From Flavobacteriaceae bacterium TMED68 (GTDB lineage: Bacteria; Bacteroidota; Bacteroidia; Flavobacteriales; Flavobacteriaceae), in NCBI GenBank assembly GCA_002167525.1, contig NHDV01000014.1:6331-12818 (forward strand): a stretch of DNA of 6,488 bases. Reading direction: 5' to 3'. Below, in pieces: positions 1-6,488 of this stretch. The notes under the pieces were generated by a model. It worked only from the letters and a program-made list of their open reading frames with translations, ran no database searches and was not told the DNA's origin. Position 1 is the stretch's first letter. The number at the start of each line of letters is the position of its first letter. The position numbers and the translations under genes are program-made.

Positions 1-300
1 GAAGCTTTAATTGATAGCAACGTTCCTCAAGTAGACGCATCATATGCTGCAAACACACTAATAATTCAATCAAATTCTGGTGACGCAGTCGCAATTTCAG
101 TAAATTTTATTGGCCCTGTTGATGCTGGTGACCCAACCTTAAATGCTCCAAATGTAGTCCAGGCAAATAGAAAGTTTTTGAGAATTTTTGGAACTGCAAA
201 TGATGCTACGGGAATTTACAACTATACTGTCTCAACTTTTGGTGGAAATTGTAATCCTACTAATGCAAACGGTGTCATTAGAGTAGTTGAAACACCTTCT
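1..300 (+). repeat. Ig/PKD-like module 0 (5' partial, subtype A by position)
   Basis: C-terminal part of a module whose first Cys is upstream of the window. It shows the turn-and-strand signature of the array (FGTANDATGIYNYTVST, bases about 190-237) and the closing Cys at 250-252, then the linker strand VIRVVETP. The GTx(n)YxYTV pattern resembles the putative Ig (He_PIG-type) and PKD-like folds common in Bacteroidota surface proteins. Confidence 0.7.
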
Positions 301-3300
301 ATATCGGTTTCCGCAGGGAGTAACGCTTTCCCTAATACAGTTTGTAATTTATCACCTATGACTCCAATTATTTTTGATGTCTCTGATTTTGCAACCTACA
401 CTGTTACTTGGACAGGCGCTTCAGGTCAACCAAACGGTATATCACTTGTCAGGACAACAAGTTCAACAATTTCATTAATCTCAGATCCAGTTGTAAATAT
501 CCCTGGTGCACTTCCTGCTGGCGGGGTAAGCTACACCTATAGAATTATTTCAACGGTAAATAATAATGGATGCTCTACGGAGGCAAGTTTTGACGGGGTT
601 GTGAATATTGTAAACGGTACAGCCACCTTAGCCCTTAATACTGGAAGCTCAATTCAAGATGATCAAATAGATGCTAACGGTGATGGTTTTGATCCTAGTA
701 CAGCTCCTGATTATGTTTTAATTGAAGCTTGTGAAGGATCACTCCTTGATAATGTTTTATTTGATGCTTCTGTTGATATTACAAATGTTACTATAGCTGC
801 AGGCGGTAATTTGCCTAGCGGATTGTTTATTGATTTTAATGCTGGCGCTGGTCCAGGTGGAGCAGGGCAACTCGAAATCTATGGAACCCCTGATACAGCA
901 ACTACAGAAGATTTTGTTTTACAAGCTGTTACTGATGCCTGCGTTCCTGCAGCTGATATAAGAGTTCGTATTGTGGTATTTGGAAACTCTACAATTGCAC
1001 TTGATGCAGGTTCGAATGATAACCAAACAATTTGTAATAATACTGCGCTCACAAACATATCATACACAATAGGCAACGCTTTAGATGCTGATATTGTTGG
1101 TTTACCAACTGGTCTTTTTGGGAATTTCCAAGCTCCTAATAAATTTGTAATATCTGGTAATGTGAATGTTGCTGCTTTAACTGAAACAACATCTTTTACT
1201 TATACCATAACAACAACAAATAATTCAGGAGGAACACTCCCAGGAGTTGGACCCTGCACAGAGGCCTCAATAACTGGAGTAATTACAGTAAGACCGGAAG
1301 AATCTTTAACAGTAAGTCCAGCTAACGGTCCTGTAATCCAACAAGTTTGCTATGGTGAGGATATCACTCCTATTGTAATTCGGGTAGTTGGAGATAACAC
1401 CTTTGCAAGTTTAGTTAACCCCGCTAACTTCCCAGCAGGTATGAATTTCAATTTTATTGAAGATTCTGATAATATGGGTGGTACACTAACTATATCCGGA
1501 AGTCCAAGTGCAGCCATTGCTGGTAACAATCCTGTAGATTACTCTTTTATAGTTACTACAGATGGAGCTAATACCAGTCCTTGTGCAGGTTCAACTCAGC
1601 AAGTAGACATAACAGTTGTCCCTCCTTCAACCTTAGTGTATGCAGGAGCAGACCCAGCAATACTCAATCAGACAGTTTGTGAAGGCACGCTCATTTCAGA
1701 TATAGAGTTTAGGATTGGTGGTGGTGCAAGTAACGTTTCAGTAACATTTGATGCGGGTCTTGGCTTTACTAGGGTAGGAAATGTTAGGGTTAATGATCCG
1801 TCTGATGTAAATAATTCTGTTATTTATGGTACGGCACCAAATGTTGTAAATAAGACGACCTATAATTTTGAAATTACTACTATCAATCAATGTAACCCTG
1901 GAACCAATGAGATATCATTAGCAGGAACTATTACTGTAATACCAGAAGAAACTATAGTTCACAGAGGTGCCTCTGGAGCAACTACACAGATAGCATGCGT
2001 CAATCAAGATATAACTCCTATCATTTTTGATGTAACCGGACAGGATACCTATGCCAAATTTGTTAATGCTAATTTGGTTCCTTCGGGAATTTCACTCGAT
2101 TTCGCACCTGACCAAACAAATGGTAATGGAGGAGTAGCTTCAATAATTGGAAGTCCCGACAGTTCCAATGCAGCAGGAGATTATACTTTCGAAATTACAA
2201 CTGGAGGAGGAGTTAACACAAGCCAATGTACTGATCAGACTCAATCTATCACAATAACTGTAAATTCTCTTCCAACTATGGTTTTCTCAGGAGCAGATCC
2301 AACAGTAATGAATCAATCAGTTTGTGAGCAAACACCAATTACCCCTATAGAATTTACACTTGGAGGTGGTGCCAATGATGTAACTTTCAGTTCCTCACCA
2401 GCAGGCTTAGGCTTTACTAGAGCTGCAAATGTGTCTGTAAATGCTAACTCAGTTCAAATTTTTGGGACTGCACCCACAGTATTAGCAGAAACAACCTATA
2501 CATATAGCATAAGTACAGTAAATCCGAACTCTTGCACACCTAGTGTGACACTTGGAGGCTCAATTACTGTATATCCACCGGTACAATACAATAACTGGGC
2601 TGGTAATCATACTGTTAATGATCCACTTTGTAGCGATGACGGTGGTTCAATTGTTGTAAATGCAGCAGCAGTCTCAGGGGGCTTTGTTGCTGTTAAACAA
2701 CAATCAAGAGTAGAACTAAATAATCAATTTGGAGTTGGAAATATTATCACTATAAACATTGGTCCGCAGTCATTTAATTATACTGTACAGGGAGTTGATA
2801 ACGCAACGGGAAACCTTTCAAATGATCCTGCTATTTATGACAGAGCTCAAAGTAAATCTGAAATTATAACAGAAATTGTAGGTCTTATTAATGACTCTAG
2901 TTCTGGATCAACTCTTGTTACTGCGGTTGGAAATTCTCCATCAGTTGGAATAACCACATTAATAGCTAAAACATCTGGAATCGGATTCACAGTCACATCA
3001 AGTAAGCAGCCTGCAGCATCACCAGGAACCATTACAATTTCAACCCCAGTGCCTAATCAGTCATTAACCTATGGTTATTATTGGAGACAAACTAATGCAA
3101 TTGGAACTCCTGTATCATCACTCGATACATCAAATCCAACTACATATGTTGATACAGGTTTAACATTAAATCTAACTAGTGTTACGGGTTCAGAGTACTA
3201 TATGTTAACTACTGTCTCTAATAATTGTCAAGCTGACTCTCCTTTTGTTACAATTACCGCACCAGATCCATTAGCACTTTCAATCACGACTATATGTGAT

Positions 3301-6300
3301 ACTGAAATTACCGCGAATGGAAGTGGAGGAACAGGACAATTAACTTATATTTTATATAATTCTGGTGGTACTGAAATCGGAAGATCACCAGCAACTTTCG
3401 GATCACATACATTTAGTGATGGAGATGCTAATAACCTTCCTGGTGGTGGATCCATAAGTATTGACCCAGGATTCCGATATAATATTGGAATTAATGATGC
3501 AAATGGGTGCTCATTAAATGGAAATGATTCTACTGTTCAAGTAAATACTCCAATAGCTCTTGCAATTGATGAGACAACAATTATAGTTACAAACCCAGGT
3601 TGTAACGCTAATGACGGCAGTATTAGATTGGATAATGGTGGATTTACAATAACAGGTGGTTCTGCGGGTAATATAGGAGATTATTCTAATCTCACATTTT
3701 TATGGACAAGAAGCGGGGGGGGAACGTTTAATACACCAAACATTTCCGGTCTTTCACCTGCTGATTATACTTTAACTGTTACGGACAATTTATGTAATAC
3801 TTTATTTATAACTTCTAATCCAATTTCAGTTCAAGATTCAACTGATTTTACTGTTACAAATGCAGTAGACAATTCAACTATTTCAAATTGTTCAGATGGA
3901 CATCTGCAAGTTTCGGCTGCAGGAGGTTCTGGTAATTTTAGTTATACATGGACAGATCAAAATGGAGTAATAAGGGGAACCACAAATAGAATCGAAAATT
4001 TAGAAGCAGGAACATATACACTTCTTGTTGAAGATACCACTACGGGATGTAGTCAGCAATTTACTTATACAATTACAGGTTCTACAGGACCATTGAGAAT
4101 GGTAAATCCAATTGCTGTAAACCAAGCAGACTTTGAAACTACAGATATAATATGTAGCGGAGAGTCAAACGGTAAATTTACGGTAGAGTTTACAGGTGGA
4201 AATCCTCCATATCAATATTCATTAAATGGTGGGGCATATCAAGGAGCAGGAACTGGATTCTCAACAAAAACTGTTACAGTAACAACAGGAGGTGCAAGTG
4301 CAACAATTGTTTCTTATACGACTCAGGTTTTAACGGTTGATACTTTAGAGGGAGGAACGTATTCTGTAAAAATAAAAGATAGTGGACTGTGTACGGATAA
4401 CGCAGGAAATACAATAGAATTAAACCTTGGATCAGTAACAATTGCTGAACCGGACCCACTAATAATTGGAATAAATTCAGCTAGCACCGATGAAATTAAT
4501 TGTTCTGAAGGAATTCAAGGCTCCTTATCCGTTATCATTGGTGGAGGAACCATTACTGCTAGTACTCCTTATAGCGTATTATGGGAACTGTATGGTCCCG
4601 ATGGTCAAGTGCTTTATAAAAGAACTACTTCAGGTTCGCCATCAGATCCTGATGATCTAACTATAACAGGTCTAGATTATGCCGGAGATTATACTGTAAC
4701 AGTTACAGATGCGAATGGATGTACAACGAGCGATATAATAACATTAGAAGATGGTTCAGATGAAGATCCATTTACCGTTGGCGAGACTCCTACTGTTACC
4801 CAACCAGGTTGTAATTCAGAAGAGACAGGTTCTATTGAGCTTGAAATGAGTGGAGGTGTCCAACCCTACGATATAAAATGGTATAAACTTTCAGTAGCTC
4901 AAGATAGTGCTACATCTTCATCATCTACATCTTCCGCATCAACAATTGAATTTACTGACGGTGGTTATGTGAGCATGAATAGGGATGGGTTCTACTTAAT
5001 AGATAATCTTGAAGCTGGAAAATATAGAGCTATTATAACTGATGCTAGTGGTTGTCAAATTTTCTCTAGATCCGGTCTTATAAAATCAAATACCTTTAAT
5101 ATGATAAGCCAAAGGATCTATAATAAAGAAGTTATTGATTGTGATTCAGGAACTGTAGAAGCTGACTTTTCATTTAAATTATCAGGAACATCCCTTGCTT
5201 ATAATATTTATTTGGATGGAGAGGCAGTTTATGGAGGAAATTCAGGTCAAATAAGTGGAACAACGGTTACAAGTAGTCCAACATTTGCAAACAGTATTAT
5301 TAAGCAAGGAAATACATTTGTAATAAGAGGGTTAAGTGAAGGGAGGCACGTTGTTGAAGCCCAAGATGCGTCTAATCCAGCCTGTTCAATAGATTATGCA
5401 TTTGATATAGAAACATACGTTCCAATCACTTTTGAAGGTCAAACAGAATATGAATTTGATATTTGTGAAAGCTCATATCCATTTGAATTAGATACATCTT
5501 TAATTCTTGGCGGTAACCCTATAATTGACGACAACGATAATGTTATTTATAACTTGAGATGGACATTTACTCCATTAGATCCTACAGAACCAGGAGCAAG
5601 TTTCGTTGGTCGAACTTCATTTAATGCAGGACGAGGAACCTACCAGCTTGTCATATCGGATGGTACATGTGAATCAGAACCAATAGATTTTGTATTTAGT
5701 GGAGATGTTGATATTTTATCAGTAACAGGTCTGTTGACTGATGAAGAACTCTCTCAACCTGTAAGCTGTGAATTAGGTGCAGAAGATGGCAGAATTTCAA
5801 TTCAAATATCTGGGGGTCAAGAGCCTTATAACATAACATGGCAATTACTTGATCCTACACAAATATCACTTACTCCACCTACTGGTGGCACTTCACCAAC
5901 CAATCCATGGATTGATTTACCCGATTATCAAGGATTTACTACATTAAATGATTTAAAACCAGGTTTATATAGATATAGAATAACAGGCGGTGGTGGTTGC
6001 CCAGATGATAATCTTTTCAACGAGTTAGAGGGTGAAATTAGTGTAGATGACGATAATACTCTAGTAATTACTGACGGCCCTTATATAGACCCTAAACTTT
6101 GTGAGGGATTACCTGGACTTCTAATTTTGGATGCGGTTGATAACTCGTCTACCTCCTCCTCATCATTAAATTTCTTCTACATAGATACAAATGGAACAGA
6201 GGATACTTTCGATGACGGGGCTCCAGTTGCTTTAAATGGCAACACTACAAAGTTGGATGAAGATACGTACCAAATTTTGATTGAAACTCCATTTGAATAC

Positions 6301-6488
6301 GGTAAAATAGTTGTAACCACTAATGATGGATGTGGTAGAGAAGTTGAATTTAATTTAGCACTTGGAGATCCATTTTTCTCTTATACCTCTCCTTCTTATG
6401 AGCAGGCAGGTGAAATACCAGCTAGAGAAACAGTTACTTTTACGGATGAATCTGAGGGTGAATTTTCAAGACTTGAATGGGATTTCGG
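1..6488 (+). CDS. Giant multi-domain surface adhesin, SprB-like, internal fragment (5' and 3' partial)
   Basis: Frame 1 is open across the entire window (2,162 codons) with no stop; start and stop lie outside. The product is a tandem array of beta-sandwich modules: Ig/PKD-like modules at residues 1-860, a transition module with an inserted domain at 861-1088, ten SprB-like modules at 1089-2123, then the start of a PKD domain. Each complete module has exactly two Cys. Composition is acidic, rich in Thr/Asn/Ser/Gly and poor in Lys/Arg, with no membrane segment, as expected of a secreted cell-surface filament. Known family knowledge: SprB of Flavobacterium johnsoniae is a giant repetitive T9SS-exported adhesin moved along the cell surface during gliding, and many related flavobacterial proteins end in PKD domains plus a 'gliding motility-associated' type B sorting domain. 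Inferred: this protein is exported by T9SS and works in adhesion or gliding. It could equally be a non-gliding T9SS adhesin, so no gene symbol is given. Codon use looks uniform, with no sign of frameshift or recent transfer. Confidence 0.95.
301..618 (+). repeat. Ig/PKD-like module 1 (subtype B)
   Basis: Starts with SVSAGSNAFPNTVC (first Cys 343-345) and the MTPIIFDV strand that recurs as ITPIIFDV in module 6. The second Cys is at 571-573, 76 residues later, after the YTYRIIST strand. Unlike its neighbours it has a Trp (TVTWTG) and a more PKD-like core, and the GT(A/P) turn is weak or absent. Confidence 0.7.
619..990 (+). repeat. Ig/PKD-like module 2 (subtype A, with Ca-loop-like insertion)
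   Basis: Cys pair at 730-732 and 940-942 (70 residues apart), with IYGTPDTATTEDFVLQAV as the turn-and-strand signature. The segment before the first Cys is longer than in the other modules and carries an acidic DxNxDGxD loop. It ends with the strand IRVRIVVFGNS. Confidence 0.7.
670..693 (+). other. Possible calcium-binding loop (DANGDGFD)
   Basis: Residues 224-231 read D-A-N-G-D-G-F-D, with two further Asp just before. The D-x-N-x-D-G spacing is that of dockerin, thrombospondin type 3 and EF-hand-like calcium loops. It is a single loop, not the usual pair, so it may only rigidify the linker before module 2. Calcium binding is inferred from the motif alone. Confidence 0.45.
991..1296 (+). repeat. 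Ig/PKD-like module 3 (subtype B)
   Basis: Opens with LDAGSNDNQTIC, matching the AGADPxxxNQxVC openings of modules 5 and 7. Cys pair at 1033-1035 and 1255-1257 (74 residues apart). The turn is degenerate (ISGNVN) but the FTYTITTTN strand and the closing GVITVRP strand are intact. Confidence 0.75.
1297..1626 (+). repeat. Ig/PKD-like module 4 (subtype A)
   Basis: Opens EESLTVSPANGPVIQQVC, followed by the strand DITPIVIRV; the turn is ISGSPSAAIAG and the strand YSFIVTT. Cys pair at 1348-1350 and 1582-1584 (78 residues apart). It aligns along its length with module 6, which opens EETIVHRGASG and shares DITPI and the GSP turn. Modules 4 and 5 form the first copy of a two-module unit. Confidence 0.8.
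1627..1944 (+). repeat. Ig/PKD-like module 5 (subtype B)
   Basis: Opens YAGADPAILNQTVCEGT and has the diagnostic stretches IEFRIGGGASNV and AGLGFTR, both repeated in module 7. The turn is IYGTAPNV, followed by YNFEITT. Cys pair at 1678-1680 and 1891-1893 (71 residues apart). It closes with GTITVIP. Confidence 0.82.
1945..2274 (+). repeat. Ig/PKD-like module 6 (subtype A)
   Basis: Second copy of the module 4 type and the same length (110 residues). It has EET at the start, DITPIIFDV after the first Cys (1996-1998), a GSPDSSNAAG turn, a YTFEITT strand, and the second Cys at 2227-2229 (77 residues apart). Confidence 0.82.
2275..2580 (+). repeat. Ig/PKD-like module 7 (subtype B)
   Basis: Second copy of the module 5 type: FSGADPTVMNQSVCEQT, IEFTLGGGANDV, AGLGFTR, and a FGTAPTV turn followed by YTYSIST. 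Cys pair at 2323-2325 and 2533-2535 (70 residues apart). By eye roughly half of the first 50 residues match module 5, and the DNA is also visibly similar around the GADP codons. This is the last Ig/PKD-like module before the array changes type. Confidence 0.82.
2581..3264 (+). repeat. Transition module 8: SprB-like module split by an inserted domain
   Basis: It starts as a SprB-like repeat, with the first Cys at 2629-2631 in PLCSDDGGSIVV and a GG at the end of that strand region. The expected Tyr/Trp strand (LTYGYYW, Trp at 3082-3084) only appears about 125 residues later. The second Cys is at 3226-3228, giving a Cys-Cys spacing of 199 residues against 53-81 in all other modules. The extra length is Cys-free and is annotated separately. 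Confidence 0.72.
2707..3030 (+). other. Domain inserted in module 8 (Cys-free, mixed alpha/beta prediction)
   Basis: Residues about 903-1010 do not fit the surrounding module pattern. They read as strands (IITINIG, FNYTVQGV), a likely amphipathic helix (SEIITEIVGLIND), then strands (TLVTAVGN, TTLIAKTSGIGFTV). The order 'strand with YTV, helix ending in IN, TA...g...TLxAxxxGxxFTV' resembles a small domain I have seen in other repetitive bacterial surface proteins, but I cannot name the family with confidence. Boundaries are approximate. Confidence 0.55.
3265..3552 (+). repeat. SprB-like module 9 (class 1, no core Trp)
   Basis: Opens DPLALSITTIC (Cys 3295-3297), has GGTGQLTYILYNSGG as the central strand with Tyr where other modules have Trp, and ends with FRYNIGINDANGC (Cys 3508-3510). 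The terminal DANGC is the hallmark end of SprB repeats. Contains a Gly-rich loop (NLPGGGS). Confidence 0.75.
3553..3834 (+). repeat. SprB-like module 10 (class 2, long loop, core Trp)
   Basis: Opens at PGCNANDGSIRL (Cys 3601-3603), close to the SprB repeat consensus C...dGsI. A long loop follows GG before LTFLW (Trp 3703-3705), then ISGLSPADYTLTVTDNLC (Cys 3793-3795, 64 residues from the first). The eight-G tract at 3715-3722 lies just after the Trp. Confidence 0.82.
3715..3722 (+). other. Eight-G homopolymer inside the reading frame
   Basis: The codons AGC GGG GGG GGA place eight consecutive G in an AT-rich gene where Gly is mostly GGA or GGT. In a nine-G version the frame would reach TAA at 3729-3731; in a seven-G version it would reach TAA at 3773-3775. 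The tract is therefore a plausible slipped-strand switch, or simply a sequencing-error-prone spot. The presence of the run is seen directly; switching is inferred. Confidence 0.6.
3835..4080 (+). repeat. SprB-like module 11 (class 3, short loop, core Trp)
   Basis: The shortest module. Cys 3889-3891 and 4048-4050 are 53 residues apart. Core: GG, exactly seven residues, then Trp (3949-3951), followed by IENLEAGTYTLLVEDTTTGC, very close to the SprB repeat consensus. Of the modules here it is the one I would most readily assign to the SprB repeat family. Confidence 0.85.
4081..4449 (+). repeat. SprB-like module 12 (class 1, no core Trp)
   Basis: Cys 4153-4155 and 4390-4392 (79 residues apart). 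Has GGNPPYQYSLNGGAYQ in place of the Trp strand, then an extra hairpin-like Thr/Val-rich segment (TKTVTVTTGG, TTQVLTV) before LEGGTYSVKIKDSGLC. The YSLNGG form is a known-looking variant of these repeats. It aligns best with module 15. Confidence 0.8.
4450..4764 (+). repeat. SprB-like module 13 (class 2, long loop, core Trp)
   Basis: Cys 4501-4503 and 4720-4722 (73 residues apart). Contains GGGTITASTPYSVLW (Trp 4582-4584) and the textbook SprB-type ending ITGLDYAGDYTVTVTDANGC. An acidic linker (LEDGSDEDP) joins it to the next module. Confidence 0.85.
4765..5100 (+). repeat. SprB-like module 14 (class 3, Ser-rich loop, core Trp)
   Basis: Opens TVTQPGCNSEETGSIEL (Cys 4810-4812), then GG, seven residues, Trp (4879-4881). 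A Ser/Thr-rich loop follows, then GFYLIDNLEAGKYRAIITDASGC (residue stretch split by this note at NLEAG; Cys 5053-5055, 81 residues from the first). Confidence 0.83.
4903..4944 (+). other. Ser/Thr low-complexity loop in module 14
   Basis: Residues 1635-1648 are almost all Ser, Thr and Ala (DSATSSSSTSSAST), encoded by a short degenerate TCT/TCA/ACA repeat. The DSA at its start fits the D-S/T-A/I/L/M/T/V sequence known for Bacteroidota O-glycosylation. Glycosylation is inferred; the loop could be just a flexible insert. Confidence 0.5.
5101..5415 (+). repeat. SprB-like module 15 (class 1, no core Trp)
   Basis: Cys 5140-5142 and 5383-5385 (81 residues apart). Central strand LAYNIYLDGEAVYGG parallels YSLNGGAYQG of module 12, and the Thr/Ser-rich segment GTTVTSSPT parallels its extra hairpin. 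Ends LSEGRHVVEAQDASNPAC, a diverged form of the aGtYtvxVtD strand. Confidence 0.72.
5416..5703 (+). repeat. SprB-like module 16 (class 2, long loop, core Trp)
   Basis: Diverged member: Cys 5464-5466 and 5668-5670 (68 residues apart). A long acidic loop after GG (IIDDNDN) leads to NLRW (Trp 5560-5562), then AGRGTYQLVISDGTC. The region before GG (YPFELDTSLIL) is less like the consensus than in modules 10 and 13. Confidence 0.7.
5704..6060 (+). repeat. SprB-like module 17 (class 3, core Trp)
   Basis: Cys 5767-5769 and 5998-6000 (77 residues apart). GG is followed by exactly seven residues and Trp (5839-5841), as in modules 11 and 14. The loop after it is Pro/Thr-rich (TPPTGGTSPTNPW), then LNDLKPGLYRYRITGGGGC, paralleling IDNLEAGKYRAIITDASGC of module 14. 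Confidence 0.8.
6061..6369 (+). repeat. SprB-like module 18 (class 1, no core Trp, diverged)
   Basis: Cys 6100-6102 and 6331-6333 (77 residues apart). The most diverged module: no GG before the central strand, which reads LNFFYIDTNG with no Trp, and an FEYGKIVVTTNDGC ending. A Ser-rich run (DNSSTSSSS, bases 6139-6165) sits where the GG loop would be. Confidence 0.65.
6139..6165 (+). other. Ser-rich low-complexity stretch in module 18
   Basis: Residues 2047-2055 read DNSSTSSSS, encoded by TCG/TCT/TCC/TCA codons, so the run is kept at protein level with mixed codons and not by a simple DNA repeat. Probably a flexible, possibly modified, loop. Confidence 0.45.
6370..6488 (+). other. Start of a PKD domain (3' partial)
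   Basis: Residues from about 2124 read PFFSYTSPSY, then ETVTFTDES, then LEWDFG at the window edge. VxFxdxS...xxxWdFGDG is the classic beginning of a PKD (polycystic kidney disease) domain, with Trp-Asp-Phe-Gly leading to the usual GDG. It has no Cys up to the edge, unlike the modules before it. In flavobacterial T9SS cargo, PKD domains often precede the C-terminal sorting domain. Confidence 0.85.

Noticed and set aside
879..1076. Open frame of 65 codons on the minus strand
   Set aside because: It lies wholly antisense to the long + strand frame in modules 2-3, starts at a TTG, has no recognisable domain or convincing ribosome binding site, and its sequence is explained as the complement of repeat coding.
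2847..3032. Open frame of 61 codons on the minus strand
   Set aside because: Antisense to the inserted domain of module 8; a short hydrophobic-looking frame with no family resemblance, best explained as a shadow.
3700..3780. A frameshift or sequencing error at the G8 tract
   Set aside because: The frame is open and the module pattern (Trp strand, then ADYTLTVTDNLC) is continuous through the tract, so the eight-G length given here is the in-frame one.
4274..4459. Leu-rich open frame of 61 codons on the minus strand
   Set aside because: Antisense to module 12. The Leu-rich end is the complement of the Thr/Val/Ala-rich repeat coding, not a real membrane peptide; it starts at GTG with no support.
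6181..6220. A second calcium loop at DTNGTEDTFDDG
   Set aside because: Acidic, but the ligand spacing does not match DxNxDG or other calcium-loop patterns well enough to call.
1..6488. A CRISPR array or DNA-level tandem repeat
   Set aside because: The repetition is at protein level: modules are diverged, vary in length and have no identical direct repeats with spacers.
1..6488. An enzyme or a toxin/defence domain hidden in the array
   Set aside because: I looked through the translation for catalytic motifs, membrane segments and nucleotide-binding loops and saw none; GTA/GTP triplets are beta-turns in the modules, not nucleotide-binding sites.

Overview
The whole window lies inside one protein-coding gene. 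Frame 1 of the + strand is open from base 1 to base 6488 with no stop codon: 2,162 complete codons plus two bases. It contains neither the true start nor the stop, so the gene runs off both ends. There is no intergenic DNA, RNA gene, promoter, terminator, mobile element or CRISPR array here. The DNA is AT-rich. The protein is rich in Asn, Thr, Ser, Gly, Asp and Glu, poor in Lys/Arg, and built entirely of beta-sandwich-like modules. This points to a giant secreted surface protein of a Bacteroidota, most likely a flavobacterium, of the SprB-like adhesin type carried by the type IX secretion system (T9SS). The signal peptide and sorting domain lie outside the window, so the export route is inferred.

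Layout: (1) bases 1-2580 hold one partial and seven complete Ig/PKD-like modules of about 100-130 residues. Most share a start like AGxxxxxQxVC, a mid-module GTA/GSP-type turn followed by a YxFxIxT strand, and a second Cys near the end; the modules alternate between two subtypes. (2) Bases 2581-3264 hold a transition module, which starts like a SprB repeat but carries a foreign domain of about 110 residues between two strands. (3) Bases 3265-6369 hold ten further SprB-like modules (Cys, GG, Tyr/Trp strand, aGtYtvxVtD, Cys). (4) Bases 6370-6488 are the start of a PKD domain, cut by the window edge at WDFG.

Three patterns go beyond a plain label. Every complete module has exactly two cysteines (37 in the window including one from the partial module), consistent with one disulfide per module. 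The first half has a two-module period and the second half a three-module period, visible in the core Trp and in the GG-to-Trp spacing. An eight-G tract at 3715-3722 sits in the frame, and a one-base slip either way would end translation within 60 bases, making it a candidate phase-variation site. I see no new enzymatic or defence system; the novelty is in the architecture of one giant adhesin.
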